From Metellina segmentata (lineage: Eukaryota; Arthropoda; Arachnida; Araneae; Tetragnathidae): a stretch of 64,000 nt of DNA. This document shows positions 43,161-56,154 of this stretch, piece after piece; the stretch's first letter is position 1, and each line of letters opens with the position of its first letter. The notes beneath the pieces are model-generated. The model searched no databases, was not told the origin of the DNA, and worked only from the letters and a program-made list of their open reading frames with translations. The position numbers and the translations under genes were made by a program. The stretch lies in NCBI GenBank assembly GCA_947359465.1, contig OX375877.1:50180744-50244743 (forward strand). The letters run 5' to 3'.

Positions 43161-43163
43161 TTA

Positions 43164-43612
43164 GGCACGGTGCACACTACCGGTTTTTCAACGTGCGGCG
43201 CCACTGCGGCACCGAAGCCCAACTATGCACACATAACCGTGAAATGACGCGCGAACTCTTTTCGCGCCATTTGCGATAAATATTCTATCGAAGATAACGT
43301 GTTTATTTCGCTTACTTTGTGTAAAAAAAGTATATTTTGAAACAAACGTTAGTGGACACAACCATTTAATAATTATTATTTATATTCCATTTGTTTATGA
43401 AAACCAGGTACTTCAGAACTGAGACTCATGTGCGGCGACAGTGCAGCGCCGTGGAGAACTGTGGTACAAATTGCACGCAAGTTGGACGTGCGTCGCCCCA
43501 GCGACGCCGGAAGCATGTGTACACTGCTCCATTGGATCTAATGTTTCTCAGACCGCACTTGCGTTGCGGCAGCGGCGCCGCACGTTGAAAAACCGGATGT
43601 GTGCACCGGGCC
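43164..43612. mobile_element. PIF/Harbinger-like MITE, copy 1
   Basis: 449 bp with long inverted ends: GGCACGGTGCACACTACCGG at the left and, reversed, GGCCCGGTGCACACATCCGG at the right, continuing through TTTTTCAACGTGCGGCGCC on both sides. TSD TTA on both sides (43161-43163 and 43613-43615), the 3-bp TWA target of PIF/Harbinger. Frames inside come from its GC-rich ends and are not genes. Confidence 0.85.
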
Positions 43613-43619
43613 TTAGATG

Positions 43620-44520
43620 CAACTTTTCTTCAACGACAGTTCGAGACAAGTGTGACACAGCCGATATTTTATTAAGTAATTGATTTACTACTCGGAATCG
43701 CTTGAGTTTTAGCAGCTTCAGATGAACCGAGTCACGCCTCTGTTTCCTTAGCAGTTTCGTTGCGTTGTCCAACAGATTTTTGAGCTACGTCTGCTTCACG
43801 TGCTTGTGTTTTTTTTTGTTCATGTCGAATTGCTCTTGATAGCACTTGATGTTTAGTGTTTACTAGTATCTCTTTACACAATGTTGGACAGTAAAGTAAA
43901 CGACAGCGAGCAACAATTAATATCCTCTACATGAAAATGTAAGGTAGAATAAAATGTGTAAATGTCATTAAAAACCAGAGACCGTTCGATAATTTTTGTT
44001 TCTTCAGACAGATAGATTTTCTACTTCATTTAGATTTGCAGAACTATCTCCCTCGTGAATTAAATTAAAAGCTGAATTAAAAATGTAAATTGAAAAAGGA
44101 TTAGAATAATTAATTCTTTATCAAAAGGTATAAATTTCGCTGAATTGCTTATAAAAAAATTATAATTTTACTCTCCATATTTTTTTTTCTATACACAATT
44201 TACTGGGGAAGCAATATTTTCTACAATCATCCCCTTTATGCATCACGTTTATATGTATAAATTCCGTCAACATTTTAATGGATGACTATTTCTAACAAAA
44301 TTGTTAATATTTAGGCTAAACATGCTAGGAATAATAATTTCAGTAGTTACACGTGATATAAAAGAATAACATCGGGAAATATAGATTGTTTTCAATACAG
44401 AAAACTTAATTTACCTTTTCAGAAACAAAGAAAAACTACTTTCAATGAAAATTTTCCAGATAAATGATTTGAGAAATAATGTTTGTATCAATTCTATAAC
44501 TATTGATTTAACAAATCTTA
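43620..44520. other. AT-rich stretch, nothing recognised
   Basis: No repeats or frames of note. Confidence 0.45.
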
Positions 44521-44529
44521 ACTTAACAA

Positions 44530-46860
44530 CTTTTAACAATGATAGACTTAATTTACACCTTTGCAAGTGGTTTCGACGAGATATCTCGTCCATCACGATC
44601 TGACCAATTTCGCAAATGACGAGATGCCTCGTCAGCGAGATATAGCCGAATTAATTATGTCCACGAGATCAAGATCTTGTCAATTTTCTCTTCTAATGAA
44701 GAGATCTCGTCCATCAAGATGTGGTCGACTTTGCTAAGACCAGACTCTTCGGGACAACCAAAAAGAGGGTTAAGTGTATCTCTATAATTATATTCATTAT
44801 CAATGGATTTGATAAGGAGTAGAAAAGGCAAGGTATGAAATATCTCGTCAGCGAGATATTGCTGAATTGTTTATGTCGACGCGATTAAGATATTGTCATC
44901 TTTCTAATCTAATGAAGAGATTTCGTCCATCAAGATGTGGTTGTCATTGCTAGTGACAAGATTATTCGGGATAACCAGCAGGCTAATGGATACGTTTATA
45001 ACTATAACTATATTCCTTATCAATGGATTTAATAAGGAATAGAATATAAAAAGTATGATATACCTAGTCAGCAATATATTGCCGAATTGTTTATGTCGAC
45101 GAGATCAAGATATTGTCACTTTTCTCATCTAATGAATAGATCTCGTTCATCAAGATAGTGTCAGTTTTCTCATCTAATGAAGATATATCGTCCATCAAGA
45201 TGTGGTCGTCTTTGCAAGTGACAAGATTCTTCGGGACAACCAGCAGGCTAACGGATAAGTTTATATCTATAACTATATTCCTTATCGATGGATTTAATAA
45301 GGAATGAAATAGAAAAATTATGATATACCTAGTCAGCAAAATATTATTGAATTGTTTATGTAGACGAGATCAAGATATTGCCGAATTGTTTAGGTCGACG
45401 AGATCAAGATACTGTCAGTTTTCTCATCTAATGAATTGATCTCGTCTATCAAGATGTGGTCGACTTTGCTAATGACAAGATTCTTCGGGACAACCAACAA
45501 GAGGGTTAAGTGTATCTCTATAGTTATATTCATTATCAATGGATTTGATAAGGAGTAGAAAAGGCAAGGTATGAAATATCTCGTCAGCAAGATATTGCTG
45601 AATTGTTTATGTCGACGCGATTAAGATATTGTCAGCTTTATAATCTAATGAAGAGATTACATCCATCAAGATGTGGTCGTCATTGCTAGTGACAAGATTC
45701 TTTGGGACAACCAGCAGGCTAATGAATACGTTTATATCTATAACTATATTCCTTATCAATGGATATAATAAGGAATAGAATATAAAAAGTATGATATACC
45801 TAGTCAGCAATATATTGACGAATTGTTTATGTCAACGAGATCAAGATGTTGCCGAATTGTTTATGTCAACTAGATCAAAATATTGTCAGTTTTCTCTTCT
45901 AATGAAGAGATCTCGTCAATCAAGATGTGGTCGTCTTTGCTAGTGACAAGATTCTTCGGGACAGCCAGCAGACTAATGGAATACGTTTATATCTATAACT
46001 AAATTCCTTATCAATGGATTTGATAAATAATAGAATAAAAAAAGTATGATATACCTAGTCAGCAATATATTGCCGTATTTTTTATGTCGAAGAGATCAAG
46101 ATATTGTCAGTTTTCTCTTCTAATGAAGAGATCTCGTCTATCAAGATGTGGTCTTCTTTGCTATTGACAAGATTCTTCAGGACAACCAGCAGACTAATGT
46201 ATACGTTTATATCTATAACAATGTTCGTTATCAATGGATTTAATAAGTAATATAATAGAAAAAGTATTATATACCTAGTCAGCAAGATATTGCCGAATTG
46301 TTGATGTCGAAGAGATCAAGATATTGTCAGTTTTCTCTTCTAATGAAGAGATCTCGTCCATCAAGATGTGGTCGTCTTTGGTAGTGACAAGATTCTTCGG
46401 GACAACCAGCAGGCTAATGGATACGTTTCTATCTATAGCTATATTCCGTATCAATGAATTTAATAGGGAATAGAATAGAAAAAGTATGACATACCTAGTC
46501 AGCAAGATATTGCCGATTAGTTTATGTCGACGGGATCAAGATATTGTCAGTTTTCTCATCTAATGAAGAGATCTCGTTTATGAAGATTTGGTCGACTTCG
46601 CTAATGACAAGACTTTTCGTTACAACTATCAGGAGGTATAAGTGTATATCTATAATAATATTTCTTACCAATACATTTAAAAAAAGAATTGATTAAACAC
46701 GAGATATATACCTCGTCATTTAAAAATATATTGAGGATGTTTTGATAATGGCTAGATTAAGATGTGTTGAGATTTTTCTAATTACGAGTTATCAAGATCT
46801 GGTCAGTTTTGTTAAGACAAGATGATAATTCGTCAAGGCAACCACCAGGAAAGTTGCATT
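44530..46860. repeat. MITE-derived satellite, ~220-250-bp units
   Basis: About nine units, each with a GAGATCTCGTC or GAGATATTGC word, GATGTGGTCGTCTTTGCTAG, ATTCTTCGGGACAACCA and an AT-rich spacer (ATTCCTTATCAATGGATT). Some units carry CAACCAACAAGAGGGTTAAG, which looks like the terminus of the GAGATATCTC MITE family plus its TTAA target. The left edge (GTGGTTTCGACGAGATATCT) and right edge (GCAACCACCAGGAAAGTT) look like opposite MITE ends. Recurrent minus-strand frames beginning MLTRY are a by-product of the repeat. Confidence 0.85.
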
Positions 46861-48035
46861 TTCTCAAAGATACGTGCAATAAATATTTTTCTAACATTAG
46901 TATTCTTCCACGATTCTGAACCAGAGTTCCCTGTAAAATCTAAACCTTGTGTTTTACTCCAACTAATTTCAATCTAAATCTTTCCATCACTATCGTTTCT
47001 TTGTTTAATACTTCAAAAACAGAAATCAAAATGATCATTTTCAAACATTTACGTTACATGTCCAAACTGTTTGAGGTTCATCTTGAAACACATTTTAAAG
47101 AAATCATTTGCATGATTTGAATGCATTTACTACCTCACACACAAAAGAATCAGCTGTTAATAGTCTATTTCACTAACGTTCCTAGCACAGAAATCGACGT
47201 TATTTGTTTGTTGCTGAATGGGAATAAGGGATATAAATAACATAAAATTAGCCATTGTTAGATTCATTTGCCAATTTAGTCGCTTAGTTTAACATTCCTC
47301 GTAGTTATGTGATTTGTGACTAGTGACTTTGTCATCAATAGATATTAGAAATTAAGGTATTATCGTAAATGGTATGCCAGTGTCTGCTATTTAAATTAAT
47401 TGCATTTAAGTATTCAAATCAATAAATTTTCCGGAAATTACTTTGTTTGTTTAATACCACCTGACGAAGACTAATACTGGAAGTTTTTCAGTATAATCAG
47501 AAGAGAGTTTTGGCCCAATGTACTGTATCCAACGTGGATTTTACGCGTTAAATTAAAGCAGGTATAAATACGAATACGTAAAATTTCGTTTTGTAGCTCC
47601 TCATATTACATCATTTTATATAACTCTTAAAAAATATTAACTCTGAACATTTAATGAGTTATGTAAAAATTAATAATTGAGATCTAAATTTCTTTATGAA
47701 TACTTGATTTGCACTTAAATTAGCGGTTGTTTTTATCTCACAGGCATCACACCATCGGATTTGGTACGATAAAAGAACTGTAAAGGATATGAATATATTC
47801 ATCTGCTTTAGCGTGAAACTCACACAAAATTGTATCCAATAATATCAACTAGTTTATTCCCTAACTAATTCATTTTACAAACAAAATAAAATATTGTACT
47901 ATATATTGTTTTGGTTTGTATTTAACAACATCATTTTAACCATGTAATATTGGTTAATATAACCTCGGATATGAATCTTAAGTATTTACAAAAATATGTT
48001 AATGTTTTTACGTATCATTTGTGTGTGTCGCATTA
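46860..48035. other. AT-rich stretch, nothing recognised
   Basis: No frames, TIRs or repeats of note. Confidence 0.45.
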
Positions 48036-49347
48036 CAGAGGCTGTTCGCACATTTTTTAGACGATTTTGGTTAGCGGTAATAAAAAATCGTTTGCTGCAA
48101 AAGAAATAATTGCAGTTGTACTATGTTTTTAAAAGTCAAAACTATCATCTGCGGCTTGAGAGGTTTTTTTTATATTCAAAATGGCGTTTTTAACGAAGCA
48201 GTGGTTCGAAGGCTATATTTATGCTCTTTCCGAAGAGAAATATTCATATTCCGTTATCCAAAAACGATGTGAGAGTCATGGTTTTGTGATATCTAAAGCG
48301 TCGATAGGTAATATCGTCAACAAGAAAGGAAAAAAACGTCCAATTGGAGCCTGAAGTAAGACAAAAATTCCTAACAAGTATCCAAGGAAGAAACAGACAT
48401 CTTCGACTATTGCAAAGGTACATTGTTTAATGTTAAAAAAAATCCCCCTAGTCAAAGGACAGTTGCAAAATCATTAAAGTGCTCAATGTCCACTGTAAAC
48501 AAAATGATAAACGTTGATTTAAATCTTAAGAAAGCTAAAAAACGCAATGTGCATCGTCTTTCTCCAAAACATGTCGCTGAACGCAGACCCGCTGCAGAAT
48601 TCTATATATGAAACACTTATCCAAAGAAAAATTGAAAAATATTGTCACAATACATGAATCATGGGTGTATTTAAATGATTGCAGCAAAAAAAAGAGCCAT
48701 TTATTATCATAAAAGGGGAGCAAAAAATTGAAGTACATAGTTCACAGAATCTAAAGAAAGTTTTTCTAAGGGATTCATGATTGTTGCTGATTTTTCATAT
48801 AATGGCAAGCTAAAAATAAAGAGAGTGGAAAAAAATGTCAAGATTAACTCCAAATACTATCAGGAACATATTTTATTGCCAATTTTTCTGAATGAAATAC
48901 CATCGCTTTACCCACAGTGCCATCAATCTGTGGAACTCCATCAAGACAAAACTAGCAGTCACACATCAAAATCCACTGTAAATTTCCTAAAAAAATGAAA
49001 CAAAAAACCGGTATCAAATCCATATCAAGGCACACTTCACTGATATCCCTACTAAATCTCCCAAAGTATCACCTATAGATTTTTGTGCTTTCGGACTTTT
49101 AAAATCTCCATTATTCAAACGTCGTCCCACAACACTTACAGGACTCTGGAAAGCTGTTCAGGAGGAATTGGATAGAATACCTCTTCTGACACTTCAAAAG
49201 GCATTATCATCCTTGAAATTACGGTGTTGCAAGATGGTTCAGAATAAGGTCTATCAAATAGAACATTTAAAACACAAGAATAATTTTATGTAATTTAGTT
49301 TTGTGAATACAATATACATTGTCTAAAAAATGTGTTAACAGTCTCTG
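48036..49347 (+). mobile_element. Tc1/mariner-type transposon, dead
   Basis: TA at 48034-48035 and 49348-49349. Terminal repeats CAGAGGCTGTTCGCACATTT and, reversed, CAGAGACTGTTAACACATTT, about 30 bp with three or four mismatches. Length 1312 bp. Confidence 0.93.
48181..49293 (+). pseudogene. Tc1/mariner-type transposase, inactive
   Basis: Begins MAFLTKQWFEGYIYALSEEK with a helix-turn-helix region (KASIGNIVNKKGKKR), then frameshifts. Later pieces: PSQRTVAKSLKCSMSTVNKM, TIHESWVYLND, HQDKTSSHTSKSTVNFL, SPKVSPIDFCAFGLL and a C-terminal LWKAVQEELDRIP. The first catalytic Asp seems replaced (TIHESW where T.DE.W is expected) and the third too (SPK for SPD), so it is inactive apart from its frameshifts. 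The second Asp (HQDK) remains. Confidence 0.85.
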
Positions 49348-49679
49348 TATTATCTTTATCACTTTCATAACTGCAAAATAACAGCAAAAAAGAGTTCAAG
49401 AACAGCATAAAAATAACCTTCTGCCCAGCTTAAATTTGCCCAGCCAGTACGTATATTAAACCAATTCTGCCAATTTCCCGAGAAGGATGTTTTGCTATCT
49501 TAACTTCTAGATAAACGAACAGCAAAAAGTAAAGTGAAAGAAAGAGAACTTCCATCTAAAGAAAGTCGTTGGTTGATCTAAAATTAAATATTCCGTCATG
49601 GTCATTATTTTCAGTTTCCAATTCCTAAACTCAACCATTCGCTTTCAGACAACTGAATTGTTCCACCCTTAAGTCGAGC

Positions 49680-50090
49680 CCTTCCTATTCCCCGTTCTAA
49701 TTTCAGTCTCTGGAATGTTCTCGAACGAAAATCTCAGAATTATTCTCCAACGCGTATGGTCGCGGTGGTGGCATACATTTATATTTCACGAAGCTCGTTT
49801 ATTGGAATGCTTCGTAGAGAAGTCATCGAAAGTTTTACTAATTCGCCTGACCGCATCGTGTCGTCTGGAAATGAATTTCTGGCCAGCTTCATCGCGTTAG
49901 CTCGAAATATTTCGAGCCGGTTACGTCTCAAAGTGGAAACTCCTTTTGTCGTTATTGGAAGTACAGAGATAAAATTATGTCTGGCTCGTTCCAATGAAAA
50001 TGTTTCCAATGAATTCTGTCGCGCGCTGTCCAGTTCATTTATTCGTTGTACTTCAAAGGAAAAATCTATTCAGCGAAGCAGATAGGCGAG
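49680..50090 (+). other. Less AT-rich patch with an open frame, status unknown
   Basis: A 109-codon frame at 49756-50085 with an overlapping antisense frame. Base composition is more balanced than the surroundings. No domain recognised, no paralogue in the window, no splice evidence. Confidence 0.15.
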
Positions 50091-50273
50091 CTTATTAGAA
50101 TACATTGTTACAGAGATGCTGTTCAATTAGTATTTTTATCAAATTCATAAAATCCACAAGAAGTAGTATTTTTAACGCTGATGTTTATTATCATGATCAT
50201 TATTATATTTAAAAACACGTTTGCATATGTTCTCATGTTTAAGTGTTTTCATTTAATGTTTTTCTTACCTATT

Positions 50274-50540
50274 TTAGTCTTGTAATTCTATTGTTTATTT
50301 TTGGACTTTGCGCTATCAGACGCCAACGACCTACCGTCGTTATGCATTAGTATTTCTCTCAACGATGTAAACAATATGGCTTATCTGTTTTTGTATCTTG
50401 CACTATAAGCTGGCAACTACCTGCCGCCATGATGTTAACATCATTGATAAAAAATACTAATGAAAAATGGCCGCAAGTCGTTCGGCTCTAATAGCACAAG
50501 GTCCAAAAACAAATAAGCCAGTTACAAGACTAAAATCAAT
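50274..50540. mobile_element. MITE with ~60-bp inverted ends
   Basis: Left TTTTAGTCTTGTAATTCTAT and right, reversed, TTTTAGTCTTGTAACTGGCT, both continuing through TTTTTGGAC(T/C)TTG(C/T)GCTAT. A flank word of about 65 bp (50219-50290) is also directly repeated at 50636-50705. No transposase. Confidence 0.7.
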
Positions 50541-50924
50541 AATAAACAGTTAAAAGAAACTTAAGGTGGAAATGTACTGAACATTATGTTGGTCATTGTT
50601 GTTAACAACCATGGCTTTTATAATGTTTAAAAATAATTTTGCACCCGTTCTCATATTTAAGTCTTTTCCATTAATGTTTTTTTCCCTATTTTAGTCTTAT
50701 ACTTAGCGCAGTGTCCTTTTTCGGGTGCCTACAAATAACACCAAGAAACTGTCGTCTTTACATTTATTTTAAAAGTATTTTAAAAATGGACATACGCGTT
50801 TATTTATTTTAAAATTAACAATTGAAGGTAGTAAGAAAAATAAACAGATTCCAAAGCTTAACTTTTAACCATCGAATAGTCATGAGATTTCACAAAAGGG
50901 CAGGTTTACTTTTACCTACAGCAA

Positions 50925-52110
50925 ACCCATAACCTTCCTGTTGATTATCTCAACGAGATATCTTGTTATGAGCAAAACAGATTTGATTAATGAGGTACGT
51001 AGTCATCAGAAAAAACTGACTAGATCTTTATGTTGTAGATTACGTGTATAGATATGATTTCATCATCAGAAAACGGCAGTACTTTCATCATATGGAATTC
51101 GATCGTCAATCTTGACGAGATATATCATTATTAGCAATATTGGTGACATCTTGATTCACGAGATATCTCATTATTAGCAAAATTGGTGAGTTTTTTGATG
51201 CACAAAATATCTCTTTAGTAGCAAAATTGGTGAAAAATTGATGCACGAAATATCTCATTATTAGCAAAATTGGTGAGATCTTTGATGCACGAGGTATCTC
51301 ATTATTAGCAACTGATTAACGAGGTATGTAGTTATCAGAAAAAACTGACTAGATGTTTATGTTGTAGATCATGTGTCTAGATATGTTGTCATAATCAGAA
51401 AACGGCAGTACTTTCATCATATGGAATTCGATCGTCAATCTTGACGAGATATATCATTATTAGCAATATTGGTGACATCTTGATTCACGAGATATCTCAT
51501 TATTAGCAAAATTGGTGAGATTTTTCATGCACAAAATATATCTTTAGTAGCAAAATTGGTGAAAAATTGATGCACGAAATATCTCATCATTAGCATAGTT
51601 GGTGAGATCTTTGATGCACGAGATATATCATTATTAGCAAAATTGGTGAGATCTTTGATGCACGAGGTATCTCATTATTAGCAACTGGTTAACGAGGTAT
51701 GTCGTTATCAGAAAAAACTGACTAGATATTTATGTTGTAGATCATGTGTCTAAATATGTTGTTATAATCAGAAAACGGCAGTACTTTCATCATATGGAAT
51801 TCGATCGTTAATCTTGACGAGATATATCATTATTAGCAATATTGGTGACATCTTGATTCACGAGATATCTCATTATTAGCAAAATTGGTGAGATTTTTGA
51901 TGCACAAAATATCTCTTTAGTAGCAAAATTGGTGAAAAATTGATGCACGAAATATCTCATCATTAGCATAGTTGGTGAGATCTTTGATGTACGAGATATA
52001 TCATTATTAGCAAAATTGGTGAGACCTTGATGCACGAAATATCTCATTATTAACAAAATTGGGGAGATCTTGATGCACAACATATATCGCCTAACCACTT
52101 GGAGAGTTGA
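50925..52110. repeat. MITE-derived satellite with two-level repeats
   Basis: Short level: about 45-bp units with CGA(G/A)ATATCTCATTATTAGC and AAAATTGGTGAGATC. Higher level: a block of about 365 bp starting GAAAACGGCAGTACTTTCAT at 51067, 51406 and 51769. Edges look like MITE ends (AACCTTCCTGTTGATTATCT at the left; CCTAACCACTTGGAGAGTTG at the right). Confidence 0.85.
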
Positions 52111-53450
52111 GGATGTGAAATATGTGCATTAATTTTAATATAAGCAATGAAGGAGGTTGTCTTTTAGCAATTAGCTCAGCAAAATATTGCATGATGTTTG
52201 TCTCATACTTTCAATATTGTGTATTTCAAATCAATAAACGCGGGAATATCCTACTAATTGTCTTGAATTCTAAAATTTAAATTTTATAACGTAGAACAAT
52301 CTGAGAAAATTTATTTATTTTGTATTTCTTGGAAGTTTCCAATTTTAGCTATTAAAACATTACATGTTTCTGGAGGGGCCACAAACCCCACTTTGGAAAT
52401 CACTGCCCATAAGGGTTAATACTAAGATATATATTTACAATTTCATATAAGTTGCTTAATATGAGTCATTTCAGAACTTGAATTAAGTATTTTGCCAATT
52501 ATTCTATAGGTTAACATGAAATATTTTAATAATCTCACATTAAGTATTTGTCGTAATGCCACTCTGCAAAATGGATTGTATGCTTAATTCATTACTTCTT
52601 CCAGGACTTCAACGATCTCATTTATCACAAAGCAAGGAACTAAGAAAGCTTTCGCGTTTGTGCGAGTCTAACATATCAAGATTTCTTACATATCTTTCTT
52701 AGTATCGACTTACGAAAAAGGGTTTTAGCAGAAACTAAACTGCAACAATATCAATCTTGGCATTTATATCAGATGAAAGAACAGGAAATCTCTATTTCCT
52801 CTTTAAAGTCATAAAATAAAGAAAAGTTAAAGCAACCGGGAATTCAAACAAAAACATTCATTTCCCTTTACGTAAATCCAAAAAATTCTTTAGGCTATCA
52901 TTTAAAACAGGGTGCTTTAGAGAATTCTATTTTCTCTAAAACATGCCGGTATCGTTCTGTAATTGATTACACTGCATTTGTAATAGATTCTTGGGTATGT
53001 AAGTTAAGCATTCGAAAAACAAATTTTGGGTTTATTTTTAAGCTAGGGAGACATTTCCAAAATGTAACAAATTTCCATAGATTTACTTTCAAAGAATTTT
53101 GGGGAACAGTTGAGTAAATTGTGCACCTAACCTTTTAAAAGTCTAACATTTATTACCTATAACTTAAATCCTAAAATTCTTCTGGCTATCACTTACAATA
53201 GGGGGCTTCCGAAATTCCTATTTAAGAAAGAACATATTTATCCTTATCGTAATTGATGGCACTACATTCATAGCAGATTCTTGCGTAGTTAAATTAAATA
53301 ACTGTACAACAAATGTTTAGTTTACTCCAAAAAGGGGGAGATCTTTTTTAAAAAAAGTGGCTTTACTGATACATAAAATTTAAGAATTTTTTGGTGTGTA
53401 GTTGAGTACATTGTAGCTATTATATTTTGTAGCCAACCGAACTACCGAAC
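52110..53450. other. AT-rich stretch, nothing recognised
   Basis: A loosely repeated theme of about 280 bp (TTCTTTAGGCTATCATTTAAAACAGGG at 52889 and TTCTTCTGGCTATCACTTACAATAGGG at 53177) suggests an old local duplication of 52860-53110 and 53150-53420. No genes. Confidence 0.5.
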
Positions 53451-53454
53451 CTAT

Positions 53455-53720
53455 TTTGTAATTACCCAAACGAGGTCCTGTCAAAGACCGTCATGTACAC
53501 TGGATCTGTCGCAAGTTAAATCTGTCGTGACCTCAAATGCCCTAGCTTTGGGGTGATGTGGAAATTTGGATACTGTGGTGCCAGTTAAGATGTTGACCTC
53601 GTCATCTGACCGTAGTTCAAAATTACGAGGCGTTGTCCTTGGATATTTCCCATCTGGATTGATCCCGAATCGTTGCCAATATTCCGTTGTGTTGCTCAAG
53701 TGTGATGCTATTACCTACAT
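53455..53720 (+). mobile_element. Old SINE body
   Basis: TCGCAAGTTAAATCTGTCGT, TGATGTGGAAATTTGG, TCGTCATCTGACCGTAGTTC, GATTGATCCCGAATCGTTGC, GTTGCTCAAGTGTGATGCTA. Head not clear. Diverged older subfamily. Confidence 0.7.
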
Positions 53721-53724
53721 CCAT

Positions 53725-54470
53725 TGAAAATCTCTTTTTATTACAAGAGCAAAGCCTCAGCAAGTAACGTCTGCGAATAACAGTAGGAATTAAGAAGTTG
53801 GATTTTTTCCTAAATTCTTTCGAAATAATTTACCTTTCCCAAAAAAAGGCTCTATTTAAGTTTGGGAGAAAAGAAATCAATAAAATTAACACACAAGAGC
53901 TGCGACATCCAACTATTTGGAACTCAAACGCAGACGGAAAAAAGATGTTGCTGCTAATACTTTAAGTCCTTCCACCATCCAATTCGAGGCGTGCATGGAA
54001 AGACGAACGGGGCCTTTTTTCGTCCCCTTCTACAGGAAGAGCTCGGTTGTGTCAGCCAATACAAATTGCATCACATAATCCTGCAGTGATTTGAGTCAAA
54101 TTGGGAATCCTCTCGTAGCTTTACCCCTCTGTGAGCTTACTCTTTTAAAGAAAACGTGATAGGCTTTTGGAAAAGTAATTCGTAATTTAAACTAAGTGCA
54201 GTTCTGTTTAAAAAATGTCCAGAAGATAAATACAGCGTGGTTACGGATTTGTTAAAACTCAAACGTTTCAAAAGTCTGAGTAACGAATAAAAGTGTCAGT
54301 GTTTCTGCTGTAGAGATTTTTATTTCTTTGGGGGAAAGATAGACTACTCAGAAAACAATAACCAGTAAACTTTTTTTGTATTTTACTCATACAATTTCAT
54401 GTGAAAGTACCATAACCTGAGAATATTTTGTCGATTGGATGCATCCAGAAACATTAGTTGTCAAATTGTG
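53725..54470. other. Nothing recognised
   Basis: No long frame, TIR or known repeat. Confidence 0.45.
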
Positions 54471-54475
54471 TTGTT

Positions 54476-54940
54476 GTGAGAAACGTGGTTTTAGGCAAAA
54501 AACAAATTACATTTCACACATTTGACAAACATCGACGGTACAGCTGTAGTCTAATTTTATAGCAGTGGCAATGGCTTTGATGCTTTTATTGGCGCTCTTC
54601 TAGTAGCGAGTTGGACGTTTATTGCGGTTGTTATGGCAACCTTTACCAACGGAAAGTTTAAGTTTTCATATTAAATATTCTAGAAAGCTCTTTCTAAATC
54701 CGTTAAACTGTCGTTTGATTAATACATTTTTATAACGTTCACAAATGTGTTGCTGAAGCTTATTGCTTCCGTTTTAAAAAGCAAAAAATTTTTGAAGGAA
54801 AAAAAAATTGCAATAATTTCTTCTTTGGCGAATTTAGAAGTAGCGCCAAAAAATGCGCCACCGTTATAAACGTCGACTGCAGCTGTACCACATCGACAAA
54901 TGTAAGCTAATTGTTTGTCAGTTTGCAAGAGAAACGCAAA
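54476..54940. mobile_element. MITE with ~65-bp inverted ends
   Basis: Left: GAGAAACGTGGTTTTAGGC through ATCGACGGTACAGCTGTAGT. Right, reversed: ATTTGCGTTTCTCTTGC through TCGATGTGGTACAGCTGCAG. Interior AT-rich. No transposase; superfamily not decided. Confidence 0.65.
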
Positions 54941-55061
54941 TTCCTAAATAATTCTGAGAAAACAAATGGGGGCTATTTTACTAACAATGATTTCCTTATT
55001 AAGCGTGTTTATAGAGAATAACACTACCCCCCATTTATCCTTCATTAAAAAAAATTATATA

Positions 55062-56056
55062 TTGGGTCACATCCGGAAAGTTCTGCGCGTTTTTTAAGAT
55101 AAATACCAACGAAGCAGTACAAAAACATAATAAAATTATCATATAAGCCCCTTTTTGTTCTATGACTTTTTACCATCGTTCTGTCAGATGGAAAATTCTT
55201 TCTTTAAAAAAATCATTAGGCTTTTTTGTAAAGAAGTTATCGAGGTGTTGTTTCAGTCTCCAAAGAATTGAACTCCAGGCCGTTCAAATAATTTTGAAGC
55301 GACCTGAAGAGGTAAAAATCTGAGGGATCAAGGTCTGGTGAATATGGGTACGGTGTCACAAAACATCGCAGCCATCCTCAATAAGTCTTTGTCTGACATT
55401 CAGCGAAATGTGGGGCCGAGAATTGTCATGCTGGAAGACAACACTTCGACGCTTGGTCAGTTCTGGCCTCTTTGCTTCGATTTCTGCTTTTAATACTTCC
55501 ATTTGAGAACCGTATTTTTCCGAAATTTTAGTTTGATTTTGTGACGACAATTCATGATAAACAATTTCTTTTTAGTCCCACCATACAGAAAGCATTACTT
55601 TTTTGGGATGCAGTCTCTCTCTCGATGCCAAGCGGGCATCATCTTCGAGGCTGAAATTTCTATGTTAAATTTAACAAACCATCATCGAACTGCTTCCTCA
55701 GAAACAGCTCTATGTCCACATACAACACACATTTTACGAGCAGTATGACTAGTATTTTTTCCTTTCTTAAAATAAAAGACATTATGTGACGAAAATGAAC
55801 TTCCTGGTTCTCCATTCTTAGCATGAAACAAAAATTATGCAGCAACACATACTACCTCACCTCACAGTCGGCAGGAGAAAAAATGAGACTTGACATATTC
55901 GCGCTCTTCAACGACGTTAATGTAAGTGATCGGGAAATTACAACTGCCGCATACGATAGACACACCCATAATCTACCCGGCTTTTGCCTTCGTGTTCCGT
56001 GCTTTTTGCATGGCCATCTCTTGGCGATGTGGGAAACTTACTTTCTGGATGACCCT
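55062..56056 (-). mobile_element. mariner transposon, internally deleted
   Basis: Ends TTGGGTCACATCCGGAAAGT and, reversed, AAGGGTCATCCAGAAAGTAA; TA at 55060-55061 and 56057-56058. About 995 bp, short for a mariner (about 1.3 kb). Confidence 0.82.
55080..55815 (-). pseudogene. mariner transposase fragment pair
   Basis: ATG at 55815: MENQEVHFRHIMSF, RKEK and a decayed helix-turn-helix region. After a deletion and frameshift it resumes with VFQHDNSRPHISLNVRQRLI (second catalytic Asp) and ends in stop-riddled C-terminal sequence. First catalytic Asp region missing. Resembles the mariner lineage related to the SETMAR transposase. Confidence 0.78.
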
Positions 56057-56154
56057 TATTTAAATTCTACTCACTAAACACGAAATCCTCCTCGTGCATG
56101 ATCGTTGCTGTCCAATATTAATTCTAGCACAGTTCGGTAACTTTCAAATGACGA

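Noticed and set aside
43391..43772. Overlapping 65-80-codon frames near 43.5 kb
   Set aside because: They fall within or just beside the GC-rich ends of a MITE and exist in several frames at once.
45091..46505. Five minus-strand frames beginning MLTRY
   Set aside because: They repeat with the satellite unit, which is MITE-derived and non-coding.
51808..52098. 96-codon minus-strand frame with repeated words
   Set aside because: Product of the ~45-bp satellite units.
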